From contig DHNG01000030.1 of NCBI GenBank assembly GCA_002409405.1, positions 1 to 38,759 of the forward strand: a stretch of DNA of 38,759 nt. Direction: 5' to 3'. Below, in pieces: positions 7,593-16,281 of this stretch. The notes below the pieces were generated by a model. The model saw only the letters and a list, made by a program, of their open reading frames with translations, had not been told where the DNA came from and did no database searches. The translations under genes and the position numbers were made by a program. Each line of letters opens with the position of its first letter. The stretch's first letter is position 1. This DNA comes from Flavobacteriales bacterium UBA5422. GTDB lineage: Bacteria; Bacteroidota; Bacteroidia; Flavobacteriales_D; Crocinitomicaceae.

Positions 7593-8462
7593 TCATTCCT
7601 CTATAACGAGGTATGGCCTTATTTTCCCCAGCAGTTCTTTATCGATCAGTTCGGATTCTAAAAGCGCGTCGAAATTAGTATATTTTTGAATTTTTACACG
7701 CATTTTTACAATAGAATTTGCAACATTCCAACTAATGTACGGGTGTGCTGCGATCTCTTCGGTAGCTGCTGTATTAATATCGATGCGCCGGAGGACTTGC
7801 TTATCAATGCTGATTTTGGAACTGATCATCTCCAGTTTGGCGGCATCAAATTTCCATAATTCCAGCAATTGTTTCTTTTGGTGAAATCCTCCTAATTTAT
7901 CTCTGTATTCAACAATTTTATTGGCATAAAACGTCCCGATTCCGGGCAATTCCATCAACTCTTCCACTGAAGCGGTATTCAGTTCGACATTGGTTATCTC
8001 TTTCTTTTCAGGTACCTTGCTTTCCTGTTTCCAGTCCTTTTTTTCAGGATAACGCGTTGAATCCCTGATCAGTTGAAACAATGTTTCATCAATGACAAAA
8101 ATTTGCTGTAGCTGTTCGTTATCGGCAATTCCTCTTTCGGCAAATCGTAGCACAACTGCTGCTTGTTTTTCTGACAATCCCAGGGCCATCCAATCTTCCT
8201 TCCGGTATTCATTGGGATCAAAACCAACGGGTGGGGCATGGTACCTGTTGCCCTTCTTCTTTTCCTGTTTTTTTGAGTCCGATGAGAATTGCTGCAACTC
8301 CAGCTCTTTAACACCTCTGTTGAGTTCCTCGATGCTTAACTGGATGGGTTCTCCGGATCGGAACCAACTGTACACCCTTGGTGTCATTGTGATCAATGCC
8401 AGCAAGCTAATCAGGACAACAAGCCCGCGAATATTCCTTTTGGACAACTTCTTGGGAAACAT
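7593..8462 (-). CDS. Membrane-anchored helix-hairpin-helix (ComEA-like) protein
   Basis: A 289-residue protein. A membrane helix at about residues 11-28 (LVVLISLLALITM) anchors it. The clearest helix-hairpin-helix module is NTASVEELMELPGIGTFYANKIVEYR (central region), with LPGIG as the DNA-binding hairpin. A second, degenerate module starts at DINTAATEEIAAHPYISWNVAN, and a further degenerate one lies near ALGLSEKQAAVVLRFAERG. ComEA-type proteins bind DNA in the periplasm during natural transformation, which is the best guess here. The hairpins other than LPGIG have lost Gly residues, so DNA binding may be weak. It starts 14 bases after the SDR gene stop. Confidence 0.75.
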   Translation of the reverse strand: MFPKKLSKRNIRGLVVLISLLALITMTPRVYSWFRSGEPIQLSIEELNRGVKELELQQFSSDSKKQEKKKGNRYHAPPVGFDPNEYRKEDWMALGLSEKQAAVVLRFAERGIADNEQLQQIFVIDETLFQLIRDSTRYPEKKDWKQESKVPEKKEITNVELNTASVEELMELPGIGTFYANKIVEYRDKLGGFHQKKQLLELWKFDAAKLEMISSKISIDKQVLRRIDINTAATEEIAAHPYISWNVANSIVKMRVKIQKYTNFDALLESELIDKELLGKIRPYLVIEE

Positions 8463-8476
8463 TAATTATCAAGTGT

Positions 8477-9358
8477 TTAAAACAAATTTAATGTTTCTTC
8501 AATAGTTTTCGGGTGATAATTCAATTTATTTTTCGCTTTTGACAGATCAAAACCTGTTTTGGGAGGTCGTTTTGCCGGTTGATTCAATGTAGCACTTGCA
8601 ATCCGATTCAATGAACTTGTTTCGTATCCGTAGTAGGTTGCTACCTTTTGTACAATCTCAAAAATAGAATAGGTTTCCGGTCCGCTCAGGTGATAGATTC
8701 CTGTCTCATTTAGTTCACAAATGCGGATGCATCCCCATGCAAGGTCATCTGCCCAGGTCGGTGCGCGAAACTGATCGTCCACCACATTCATCTGTTCGCC
8801 TTTCGGCAAGGCTTCTTTTGCCCATAAAAATAGATTAGAACGGGAAAGATGGTGCGCTGTTCCGTACACAATGATCGTCCGGACAATTGAATAATTGTGA
8901 TCCGCATTTCCCAGCAACAATTGTTCTGCATCTACTTTTGATCGGGCATACACACTCAATGGTCCCACCTCATCTGTCTCTGAATAATTGCCTTTCTCTC
9001 CGTCAAAAACAAAATCCGTTGACAATAACTGGAAATGTGCTTTGACGAAGCGTGCTGCATCGGCTACATTCCGCGTTCCTTCCACATTAACCGCCTGACA
9101 TGCTTCCGGATTTAACTCACATGCATCCACATTGGTCATAGCAGCTGTATGTATGATGTGCGTCGGCTGGTAGGAGACGACAACTGCTGTTACTTCTGTC
9201 GCATTACAAATATCCATTGTTTTGTAATTCGTATCCGGGCAATCCGGATTTCTATTTGTACCGTTGGATGTTGCCAGAAACGGAATGTTTCGTTTCATTA
9301 ATTGCCGCACGATTTTTTGTCCTAAAAGACCGTTTGCTCCGGTAATGAGTGTGTTCAT
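8477..9358 (-). CDS. SDR-family reductase, dTDP-4-dehydrorhamnose reductase (RmlD)-like
   Basis: A 293-residue extended short-chain dehydrogenase. The NAD(P)-binding Gly-rich motif TGANGLLGQ is at residues 7-15. The active-site YARSK Tyr-Lys pair lies near residues 132-136, and the upstream LLSTDFVFDG strand is typical of RmlD/RfbD. The family reduces dTDP-4-keto-rhamnose, but no other rml gene is in the window. The name may therefore only reflect fold similarity, and a generic nucleotide-sugar or NAD(P)-dependent reductase is possible. It sits between the PspC-like gene and the helix-hairpin-helix gene with short gaps. Confidence 0.8.
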   Translation of the reverse strand: MNTLITGANGLLGQKIVRQLMKRNIPFLATSNGTNRNPDCPDTNYKTMDICNATEVTAVVVSYQPTHIIHTAAMTNVDACELNPEACQAVNVEGTRNVADAARFVKAHFQLLSTDFVFDGEKGNYSETDEVGPLSVYARSKVDAEQLLLGNADHNYSIVRTIIVYGTAHHLSRSNLFLWAKEALPKGEQMNVVDDQFRAPTWADDLAWGCIRICELNETGIYHLSGPETYSIFEIVQKVATYYGYETSSLNRIASATLNQPAKRPPKTGFDLSKAKNKLNYHPKTIEETLNLF

Positions 9359-9379
9359 TGTGTGATTCTAATTGAAAAA

Positions 9380-9619
9380 TTACAAGTCCCAAATGGATGT
9401 TTTTGGTTTTTTCCGTTGCAGTTTAAAGTAGTGTTTGTGTTCAAGAATCCACGCCATGATCAGGTAAATGATGAGTGGTGAACCAAATGTAAAAAAGGAA
9501 GCGTAAACAAAACCCACGCGTACGCGATCTGTCTGAATTCCCAGTTTTCTTGCCCACCATTCACACACACCATAGGAACGCATTTCGAAGAAAAAAGTAA
9601 GTTTTTTGATAAAACGCAT
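9380..9619 (-). CDS. PspC-domain small membrane protein
   Basis: About 79 residues from the ATG at 9619 (an upstream in-frame ATG at 9646 would give 88). The PspC pattern is clear: FFEMRSYGVCEWWARKLGIQ, then DRVRVGFVYASFF, then a membrane helix PLIIYLIMAWILE. PspC proteins are single-pass membrane proteins linked to envelope stress in other bacteria. The inner start is preferred because a perfect -7 box TAATTTTG (9641 to 9634, minus strand) lies just upstream of it. If the transcript instead comes from the DUF2851 gene, the longer form remains possible. Confidence 0.75.
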   Translation of the reverse strand: MRFIKKLTFFFEMRSYGVCEWWARKLGIQTDRVRVGFVYASFFTFGSPLIIYLIMAWILEHKHYFKLQRKKPKTSIWDL

Positions 9620-9633
9620 AACGAGGTTTTTAG

Positions 9634-9641
9634 CAAAATTA
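9634..9641 (-). promoter_or_regulatory. -7 box for the PspC-like gene
   Basis: TAATTTTG on the minus strand matches TAnnTTTG. No matching -33 TTG was found at the usual distance. It lies inside the longest version of the reading frame and so supports the start at 9619. Confidence 0.4.
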
Positions 9642-9667
9642 CGCATTTTCGGTTGAACCGTTTCCTA

Positions 9668-10858
9668 TTATCTGTTCAATAATTTCACCCCAATCTGGCA
9701 ATCCAAACATTTTTTACGGGAACAGTATTCGTTGTACAATTCTATCAGGGCCTGACTCTCGTATGCACTTATAGCATGCACTCCGATCTTATTCCATTTT
9801 TTCAAAATAAAATTATCTTCCGGCCGGATTTGTTCCATCAATGCAACAACAAATTCCTGCAACTGTTCATCTCCCGTTCGGAGTGATTTAAACCAAAAAT
9901 AAGGAAAGATCGCATTGATGAGGAGCTGATCCACCAGGTTCTCTGATAGTATTTCTTCCCGGGATTGATTCATTTTTGCTGTGAGTACACCAATGTATTT
10001 GTATGCTTCTTCGGGTGACAGGTATTCTGCCAGTAAATCAAAATCACAACCAGCGACAAATGCTGAAAATTGTAAAATCCGCTTTTCGGGAAAAGAAGGT
10101 GGACGAAGCCCTTTCCGTTTCCATACGGACGGATCCAATTGCTGCGTGCCGAAAAAATCAGGTAGTTCCGGAATCTGTTCTTCCGGATATAAACCACTTG
10201 CCTTCAGTAGTAATTGCCGTTGCAATGATTTATTCAATCGTTTCAATGCTACCAGTGGCAATTGGTTGGTAAGCAATTCAAACGGAATAGCGTTTACTTT
10301 TGTTCCGAATGCACGGGCAATGAAATTGTACAGCACTGCCTGATTGTCGAGGCCATCATACAGGTATAGTAACTGGTTCACTTTTCGATCAAAGCGGTCT
10401 GTAACAGCCCGGTGAAACATTGCCTTCAGAAAAATCGGGTCAACCTGATGAATTGAGTCTTCACATGGAATGGCTTTCATTGCTTTTGCAAATTGTTCCC
10501 AGTTTTGATAATGTTCTTCATCAATCAAGTGCTTTATTTCTATGGTTGGTAACTCTGCTCCGTTTACAATGACCTCCCGGTCGTGCTCGTACACAACATG
10601 CAGCATTACATTGTTGTATCCTTCATCCCGGTGATGTCCATGAAGGTACCAGTCTGAACTCTTGACGTGCATTTCTACCTGCCCGGCCCATTCCATGTGG
10701 TCGTAGTACATTCTGGCATTGAAAAAATCGGGACCTGACTCAGATATGTTGTACGTTCCATTGTTGAGTATGCGAATTGACTTTCCTTTCGTGGTCTGTA
10801 ACTCATGGAAAGGCAGTCGTTTTAACTTCCAGATGAAGTGAATATATGCTTCTGTCAT
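9668..10858 (-). CDS. DUF2851 family protein
   Basis: A 396-residue cytosolic protein recognised as the Bacteroidota DUF2851 family from its start EAYIHFIWKLKRLP, the conserved GPDFFNARMYYDHMEWAGQVEMHVKSSDWYLHGH region (about residues 40-75) and the C-terminal paired-Cys stretch SRKKCLDCQIG. The Asp/Glu/Lys arrangement in GPDF...GQVEMHVKSSDW is reminiscent of PD-(D/E)xK nuclease cores, but this is only a suggestion. Function is not established. It is the first gene of the minus-strand run that continues into the PspC-like and SDR genes. Confidence 0.8.
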   Translation of the reverse strand: MTEAYIHFIWKLKRLPFHELQTTKGKSIRILNNGTYNISESGPDFFNARMYYDHMEWAGQVEMHVKSSDWYLHGHHRDEGYNNVMLHVVYEHDREVIVNGAELPTIEIKHLIDEEHYQNWEQFAKAMKAIPCEDSIHQVDPIFLKAMFHRAVTDRFDRKVNQLLYLYDGLDNQAVLYNFIARAFGTKVNAIPFELLTNQLPLVALKRLNKSLQRQLLLKASGLYPEEQIPELPDFFGTQQLDPSVWKRKGLRPPSFPEKRILQFSAFVAGCDFDLLAEYLSPEEAYKYIGVLTAKMNQSREEILSENLVDQLLINAIFPYFWFKSLRTGDEQLQEFVVALMEQIRPEDNFILKKWNKIGVHAISAYESQALIELYNEYCSRKKCLDCQIGVKLLNR

Positions 10859-10951
10859 CGTGTAAAAGATAGGTTTTCATGAAGTTACAAAAAAAGGTGC
10901 GGCTAATCAAATTTTTTATGAATTTTGTGTCTGTTAACCTGTGCAGGTTCT

Positions 10952-11536
10952 ATGAAGAAGCCGTGCCCTCAATTCCGCCATATGTTTGTTCAATTTCCGG
11001 ATAACTTACGACAAGATCGTCCGTTCCTTTCGATTCTTAAGATGGAAGGATATGAGCAGCGTTTAAAAAGTGGTGAAAACAAACGCGAACTGGAAAAACA
11101 AGGAGTGCGGGAATCACTTCTGAAATTAGGATTTGATACCGCTGTTCTATACCGCGAAAGCGGGCAACCATACCTGGAACATTACCCGGAATTCTTTGTC
11201 TCCATTTCTCATTCCAAAGGATGGTTTGCTGTGTATGTAGCTGTTCACCCTGTTGGGATTGACATTGAGGTAGAAAACCCGAGAATTAAAGAGGGAGCTT
11301 CTTATTTCGTAAACGAGCAGGAACAATCATTTATTGGCAATTTGCCTGATTTGCACCTGATATGGGGAGCCAAAGAAGCGTTCTACAAATTAAAAGAAGG
11401 TGCTGTTTCCGACCTGAAAAATGAAGTTACCCTGACCTCCATTGAACCGGGCAATTGCTTGCAGGTAATGTTTGAACAGGAATTTTATACGTTACAATAT
11501 TACCGGGAAAATGGTGTTACGGTTGTCTTTACTTAA
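10952..11536 (+). CDS. 4'-phosphopantetheinyl transferase superfamily protein
   Basis: About 194 residues from the ATG at 10952 (a TTG at 10925 and an ATG at 10982 are alternatives). The family transfers 4'-phosphopantetheine from CoA to a Ser of carrier proteins. Visible motifs are SISHSKGW (about residues 80-87), the Mg2+-binding GIDIE, and WGAKEAFYKLKEG with the WxxKEAxxKxxG spacing. The N-terminal part is shorter than in Sfp-type enzymes. In other Flavobacteriales a gene of this family lies close to gldE and gldD; here it is on the opposite strand to gldE and their stop codons share the bases TTAA at 11533-11536. Confidence 0.85.
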   Translation: MKKPCPQFRHMFVQFPDNLRQDRPFLSILKMEGYEQRLKSGENKRELEKQGVRESLLKLGFDTAVLYRESGQPYLEHYPEFFVSISHSKGWFAVYVAVHPVGIDIEVENPRIKEGASYFVNEQEQSFIGNLPDLHLIWGAKEAFYKLKEGAVSDLKNEVTLTSIEPGNCLQVMFEQEFYTLQYYRENGVTVVFT

Positions 11537-12864
11537 TGTTCAATCACCGCTTTTACCTTTTTAATTTTCTTTTTGTCGGACAATTCCACAATCAACCGGA
11601 TATTACCGATCGTCAGGAATTCGTTGTTCTTTGGAATTCTTCCCGCTGTTTGGACGATAAATCCTCCCAGTGATTCGGCATCTTCTTTGATTTCTTCAAA
11701 TGCGGTTCCGTCAATGTTCAGTGCTCTGTAAAAATCAGTTAGCGGAGTTCTTCCTTCAAACAAGAACGTAACATCATTCACCTGGGTATAGGTTACTTCA
11801 TCGTCGTCGTATTCATCAATGATATCTCCCACAATTTCTTCCAATACATCTTCCAGTGTTACAATTCCACTCGAACCACCGTATTCATCAATTACAACGG
11901 CAATGTGTACTTTTTTACTCTGAAATTCTTTCAACAGATCGTCAATTTTTTTGTTTTCAGGAACGAAAAATGGTTCCCGGATCAATGTTCTCCAGTCAAA
12001 TTCACTTCCGATTGTCAAAAGCGGCAGTAAATCCTTCACAAAAATAATTCCTACCACATCATCAAAACTTTCCCGGTACACAGGTAACCTGGAATAACCT
12101 GCATCCACAATCACCTTCATGACTTCCGTCAGACTGTATTTTTCATCCACTCCGACAACATCCATTCGCGGACACATAATCTGTTTTACATCTGTATTTC
12201 CGAATTTCATGACCCCTTGAAGAATGGTGTATTCTCCATTTGATTCACTGGCATTCTGAGAAAGGGTCAAGACGGTTTCCAACGTATCCGGCGAGAGTTT
12301 TATTCCCTTTCGTTTTGCTCTTCGTTCCAACACACCTGAACTTTTTGCCAATGGAATCCGCAACCAGGAGAACGGGGGCAGGATCTGGAAAAAATAGATG
12401 GAATATGCCATGAATCTTGCATAAGCCGCTTTATTTTTAAACGCAACGGTCTTCGGAAAGGATTCTCCTACAAACAATAGAAACAACGTAATGATAACAA
12501 TGTTCAGTACCTGGACAACAATTTCATTGAACTGCAACAGCAGGAATAATTTCGTCAGTTCAATGGCTGAAAGCAGCACAAAAGCGACATTCAGAAAGTT
12601 TTTTCCGATGAGTATCGTTGCCAATAAATCTTTGGGTTTTTCCAGGAGTTTTTCAGCGATTTTGGCGCCCCTTGCTTCGCTTTTTTTCAACTGTTCTTTT
12701 TCAGAATGAGTAATGGAAAAAAAAGCAACTTCTGCTCCGGCAAATAACGCCGATGCTGCCAGTAGTAGTAAAATGATTACAACTAAGAGCACATCATCAC
12801 TGCCAAACGTAATGAGTGCGGTGTTGGCCAGGGGTTCGGGGGAAGGGTCTGCGGGTGCTGTCAT
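11533..12864 (-). CDS. gldE: Gliding-motility-associated GldE, CNNM/CorC-type CBS membrane protein
   Basis: A 443-residue inner-membrane protein. Residues about 20-190 form a DUF21 (CNNM) domain with three to four membrane helices. A CBS pair spans about 215-335 (IMCPRMDVVGVDEKYSLTEVM and VHIAVVIDEYGGSSGIVTLEDVLEEIVGDI). A C-terminal CorC/HlyC domain ends the protein. The family includes Mg2+/Co2+ transport-related proteins, and in Flavobacterium the member beside ssb and mutY is GldE, needed for gliding. The name rests on that gene order. The gene begins 8 bases after the ssb stop. The usual partner gldD is not next to it here. Confidence 0.85.
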   Translation of the reverse strand: MTAPADPSPEPLANTALITFGSDDVLLVVIILLLLAASALFAGAEVAFFSITHSEKEQLKKSEARGAKIAEKLLEKPKDLLATILIGKNFLNVAFVLLSAIELTKLFLLLQFNEIVVQVLNIVIITLFLLFVGESFPKTVAFKNKAAYARFMAYSIYFFQILPPFSWLRIPLAKSSGVLERRAKRKGIKLSPDTLETVLTLSQNASESNGEYTILQGVMKFGNTDVKQIMCPRMDVVGVDEKYSLTEVMKVIVDAGYSRLPVYRESFDDVVGIIFVKDLLPLLTIGSEFDWRTLIREPFFVPENKKIDDLLKEFQSKKVHIAVVIDEYGGSSGIVTLEDVLEEIVGDIIDEYDDDEVTYTQVNDVTFLFEGRTPLTDFYRALNIDGTAFEEIKEDAESLGGFIVQTAGRIPKNNEFLTIGNIRLIVELSDKKKIKKVKAVIEH

Positions 12865-12872
12865 TCGTTCTG

Positions 12873-13352
12873 TTAAAAGGGTAAATCGTCTAGTTCATCA
12901 CCCGTATTGGTAGTTGGATAATTCGGTGATGTAATGGTTTCTATCGGTGAAGGAGCCGAGGGTGTTCCCTGATTGGAATAATTCGGTTCGTTGTACTGAG
13001 GTGCTGAATTGTTATCAGCACGTGACAACATGGTCAGGTTGTCGGCAAGTACTTCTGTTGTATACCGTGTATTGCCGTCTTTATCTGTCCATGAGCGGGT
13101 TTTTAATCTTCCCTCCACGTAAAGTTTCGTTCCTTTACGAACATATTTTTCTACTACTTCCGCCAAACCTCTCCATACAACAATGTTGTGCCAGTCTGTA
13201 ATTTCTTTTCGCTCTCCAGTCGAACGATCCGTATAGCTTTCTGTTGTTGCCATCGGAAAATTCGCTACGATCCCTCCGTTTTCCAATCTTCTGACTTCCG
13301 GATCTCTTCCAAGGTTACCGATAAGAATCACTTTATTTACACTTCCTGCCAC
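12873..13352 (-). CDS. ssb: Single-stranded DNA-binding protein
   Basis: A 159-residue SSB. The OB fold covers residues about 4-107 (NKVILIGNLGRDPEVR, then DWHNIVVWRGLAEVVEKYVRKG). A Gln/Asn/Pro/Thr-rich linker follows, then the acidic protein-binding tip DDLPF. The start is GTG (minus strand 13352). It protects ssDNA in replication and repair. It has its own promoter at 13404-13434 and probably shares a transcript with gldE. Confidence 0.95.
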   Translation of the reverse strand: MAGSVNKVILIGNLGRDPEVRRLENGGIVANFPMATTESYTDRSTGERKEITDWHNIVVWRGLAEVVEKYVRKGTKLYVEGRLKTRSWTDKDGNTRYTTEVLADNLTMLSRADNNSAPQYNEPNYSNQGTPSAPSPIETITSPNYPTTNTGDELDDLPF

Positions 13353-13403
13353 TGTTCTTTTGTATTACATCAGACACCTGTAATGTCTGCAATCATTATT
13401 AAA

Positions 13404-13434
13404 CAAAAATAAAAAAAAATTGATACAATCACAA
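13404..13434 (-). promoter_or_regulatory. Promoter of ssb-gldE
   Basis: TATTTTTG (13411 to 13404, minus strand) matches the -7 consensus and TTG (13434 to 13432) lies 20 bases upstream. The predicted leader is about 47 bases. The upstream element abuts the mutY stop codon region. Confidence 0.6.
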
Positions 13435-14466
13435 TTAAGCTATCACCAGCTCTGCATCTTCAATGTAGCGGTGAATCAACCTTGGCAACGGAACTTTTTC
13501 CAGCGCTGTCAATTCAATCGCCAGCGGACTTAGTTCCTTTGGAATGTGTGAAAAATGAACAAATCGTGTGATGATTCGCTGATGAGACAGGACGTGCTTT
13601 ACTTCTCCGGAAATTTTCTCCGGCTGTAACTGATAGGTTGAAGCATAATGTTGCAGTAATTCCTGTTCACTCAACGCAGAATCAGCTTCAAACAAGGGAA
13701 ACTCATACAAGTGCTGCCAGATGTCCGACTGTGTCCGCTTCTGAACACAAATCTTATTGTTTTCCATAAAAACAGCGTAGTAAAAATACCGGCTCCGCAC
13801 TTTCGTCTTCTTCTCCTTCACCGGACGGCTGGAAACAGTTTGATTGATCAATGCCCGGCAAGAGTCGTTCAGAATACACGACGTACAATCCGGATTGACA
13901 GGAGTACATTGCTGTGAACCGAATTCCATAATTGCCTGGTTATGGAGGTCCGGTTGGTCTTTGGGAATCAATGAATCAGCGAGCAACTGAAATTCTTTTT
14001 TCCCTCCTGTGGAATCAATCGGGGTACTGATATCGAAATACCGCGACAAAATGCGGTAGACATTTCCATCGACGAGCGCTTTTACTTCTTTGAAAGCGAA
14101 ACTGGCAATCGCTGCTGCTGTATAAGGCCCGACACCTTTCAACCGGATAATCTCATCATACGTTGCAGGAAACTTTCCTCCGCACTCATGCGATATAAAT
14201 TTTGCTGTTGCATGTAAATTGCGTGCACGACTGTAATATCCAAGTCCCTGCCAATCATTCAGTACTTCCTGCTCTGAAGCAGCAGCCAGATCATCCACTG
14301 TTGGGTAGTGGTCAATAAATTTCAGGTAATAACTCATTCCCTGATCCACTCTGGTCTGCTGCAAAATAATTTCCGAAAGCCAGATTTTATACGGATCTGT
14401 TGTTTCTCTCCACGGGAGGTTGCGTTTGTTAATTTTATACCATTCTGTTAGCTGGTCTGAGAACAT
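13435..14466 (-). CDS. mutY: A/G-specific adenine glycosylase
   Basis: About 343 residues from the ATG at 14466; a TTG three codons upstream is the only longer choice. MutY removes adenine paired with 8-oxoguanine. The catalytic Glu is in WLSEIILQQTRV. The helix-hairpin-helix LKGVGPYTAAAIASFAF precedes the catalytic Asp in LVDGNVYRIL. Four Cys bind the [4Fe-4S] cluster with C-x6-C-x2-C-x5-C spacing (CTPVNPDCTSCILNDSC). The C-terminal Nudix-like domain for 8-oxoG recognition (about residues 225-340) is present. It is the first gene of the mutY, ssb, gldE block common in Flavobacteriales. Confidence 0.95.
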   Translation of the reverse strand: MFSDQLTEWYKINKRNLPWRETTDPYKIWLSEIILQQTRVDQGMSYYLKFIDHYPTVDDLAAASEQEVLNDWQGLGYYSRARNLHATAKFISHECGGKFPATYDEIIRLKGVGPYTAAAIASFAFKEVKALVDGNVYRILSRYFDISTPIDSTGGKKEFQLLADSLIPKDQPDLHNQAIMEFGSQQCTPVNPDCTSCILNDSCRALINQTVSSRPVKEKKTKVRSRYFYYAVFMENNKICVQKRTQSDIWQHLYEFPLFEADSALSEQELLQHYASTYQLQPEKISGEVKHVLSHQRIITRFVHFSHIPKELSPLAIELTALEKVPLPRLIHRYIEDAELVIA

Positions 14467-14487
14467 CTTCAACAATCAATTTAGTGA

Positions 14488-14495
14488 CAAAGATA
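14488..14495 (-). promoter_or_regulatory. -7 box for mutY
   Basis: TATCTTTG on the minus strand is a perfect TAnnTTTG match, about 22 bases upstream of the mutY ATG at 14466. The nearest TTG is 27 bases further up, longer than usual. Confidence 0.4.
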
Positions 14496-14548
14496 CATTA
14501 TAAAATGAGGGGAAAAACCGGTCAACAGCCCATTAATTTTAAATTCCC

Positions 14549-14556
14549 TACCTTTG
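14549..14556 (+). promoter_or_regulatory. -7 box for the GNAT/racemase pair
   Basis: TACCTTTG matches TAnnTTTG exactly and lies 26 bases before the ATG at 14583. No TTG was found at -33. It falls inside a longer in-frame extension from 14484, which it argues against. Confidence 0.45.
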
Positions 14557-14582
14557 TAAGAAGTCGAAAAAAATCAAAATTC

Positions 14583-15026
14583 ATGTTAGTAATCAAGACA
14601 TTTAACGAGAAAAACAAACCATCCAAACAAGAAAAAGAACAAATTGTAGATTTTTTATTTGCCAATCTGGAACAGTACGGAGATCCCCGTCAGGACATTC
14701 TGAAATGTGCTGATTATGCACTGAAAGAGAGCGATTCATTTGGTGGTTGTATCAATGCTGCGTACCAGGATAATGAGGTGGTAGGTGCAGTCATTGTCAA
14801 TAAAACGGGGATGAAGGATTATATTCCTGAAAACATCCTGGTTTACATTGCAACCGATGCGGAAAAAAGAGGTCAGGGAATCGGAAAAACCCTGATGAAA
14901 AAAACAATTGAATCAGCTGAAGGAGACATCGCCCTTCATGTTGAGCCAGAAAACCCGGCTAAGGGATTGTATGAATCATTGGGGTTTACAAATAAATACC
15001 TGGAAATGCGGTTAAAAAAGCACTAA
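14583..15026 (+). CDS. GNAT family N-acetyltransferase
   Basis: A 147-residue acetyl-CoA-dependent N-acetyltransferase. Acetyl-CoA pyrophosphate binding is seen in EKRGQGIGKTLMKK (the R/Q-x-x-G-x-G/A motif), followed by the strand IALHVEPENP and the C-terminal AKGLYESLGF. The acceptor is unknown. The start at 14583 is chosen because a -7 box lies at 14549-14556 inside the longer frame. The racemase-like gene starts 2 bases after its stop, so the two are probably one unit acting on a related substrate, plausibly a D- or diamino acid. That substrate link is inference. Confidence 0.85.
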   Translation: MLVIKTFNEKNKPSKQEKEQIVDFLFANLEQYGDPRQDILKCADYALKESDSFGGCINAAYQDNEVVGAVIVNKTGMKDYIPENILVYIATDAEKRGQGIGKTLMKKTIESAEGDIALHVEPENPAKGLYESLGFTNKYLEMRLKKH

Positions 15027-15028
15027 CC

Positions 15029-16099
15029 ATGGCAGTTATTACATTAAACAGATCAAAACTCCGATACAATTACGAACGATTAAATTCCTTTTTTAACCAT
15101 AAACACATCGAGTGGTCAGTTGTGACAAAGATGTTGTGTGGAAATGAACTTTTTTTAAAAGAAGTTTTGGCATTGGAACCGAAACAAGTCTGTGATTCAC
15201 GGGTGAGTAATTTAAAAACCATCAAAAAGATCAATCCGGATGTGGAGACCATCTATATAAAACCAACTCCGAAGCGTTCGGTGGCATCCGTAGTAACGTA
15301 TGCCGATATCAGTATCAACACCGAAATCAATACGATAAAAGCTCTTTCGGAAGAAGCACAAAAGCAGGGCAAAATTCACAAGATCATTATCATGGTTGAA
15401 ATGGGAGAATTGCGGGAAGGCGTCATGCGGGATGAATTAATCCGGTTTTATGAACAGGTTTTTGAATTAAAGAACATTGAAATTGTAGGAATAGGGACCA
15501 ATCTGTCGTGTCTGTATGGCGTTTTGCCAAATGAAGACAAGTTAATCCAACTCACATTGTACAAGCAGTTGATCGAAGCTAAATTCAATAAGCAAATTGC
15601 CTATGTTTCAGGAGGGAGCTCCGTTACCATTCCCTTGATTTTTACCAATCAGCTTCCGGGTGGGGTGAACCATTTCCGGGTAGGAGAAACCTTATTCCAG
15701 GGTACAAATGTCTACAATGATGAACCCAGTTCGTTGTTGAAGCAGGATGTGTTTACGCTCAAGGCTGAGATCATTGAATTGATTGAAAAACCCAAAGTAC
15801 CCGAAGGAGATTTCGGAACCAATGTTGAAGGGAAGAGTTTTACATTTGACACATCAGAAATCGGAAAAACATCTTACCGGGCCATTCTTGATCTGGGGAT
15901 TTTGGACATCGATAAAGCCAACCTGTTTCCCACCGATAAGGACATTGAATTTTTCGGTGCCAGTTCGGACATGATTATTGTGGATTTACAATCAAATGCC
16001 AACAACTACAGTGTGGGTGATTTTCTGGAATTTTCACTCAATTACATGGGTGCATTGCGGGCAATGAATTCATTTTACATCGAAAAACAAGTCATTTAG
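15029..16099 (+). CDS. Alanine/ornithine racemase family PLP enzyme
   Basis: A 356-residue fold-type III PLP protein. The PLP Lys is expected at Lys34 in SVVTKMLCGN, close to the start as in the ornithine racemase (Orr) branch. The TIM-barrel ends with VSGGSSVTIPL and HFRVGETLFQG. The C-terminal beta domain ends with the Orr-like segment GASSDMIIVDLQSNANNYSVGD followed by NYMGALRAM. It differs from classical Alr, which has the motif AVVKANAYGHG. Orr in clostridia interconverts L- and D-ornithine. No aminomutase genes are nearby, so the real substrate here is open. Confidence 0.8.
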   Translation: MAVITLNRSKLRYNYERLNSFFNHKHIEWSVVTKMLCGNELFLKEVLALEPKQVCDSRVSNLKTIKKINPDVETIYIKPTPKRSVASVVTYADISINTEINTIKALSEEAQKQGKIHKIIIMVEMGELREGVMRDELIRFYEQVFELKNIEIVGIGTNLSCLYGVLPNEDKLIQLTLYKQLIEAKFNKQIAYVSGGSSVTIPLIFTNQLPGGVNHFRVGETLFQGTNVYNDEPSSLLKQDVFTLKAEIIELIEKPKVPEGDFGTNVEGKSFTFDTSEIGKTSYRAILDLGILDIDKANLFPTDKDIEFFGASSDMIIVDLQSNANNYSVGDFLEFSLNYMGALRAMNSFYIEKQVI

Positions 16100-16273
16100 T
16101 ACCTGCTTTTACATGCCTGAATGGCTTTATACGTCTATAACAGCTGTATTTTTATCGTACTTTTTTACTGCGTTGGTCTATCCCAATCGGCAGTTAGTAG
16201 ATGAAAACCTGTTGTTTAGGCTAAATTGTGAAAAAATAACAAACAAAAAAGCATGTTTGTTGAATATCTGCTA

Positions 16274-16281
16274 TACTTTTG
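16274..16281 (+). promoter_or_regulatory. -7 box for the HU gene
   Basis: TACTTTTG is a perfect TAnnTTTG match 47 bases upstream of the HU ATG. A TTTG at 16256-16259 is 14 bases upstream, somewhat closer than usual. Confidence 0.5.

Noticed and set aside
14484..14582. N-terminal extension of the GNAT protein
   Set aside because: A perfect -7 box lies within it and the GNAT fold begins after the inner ATG at 14583.
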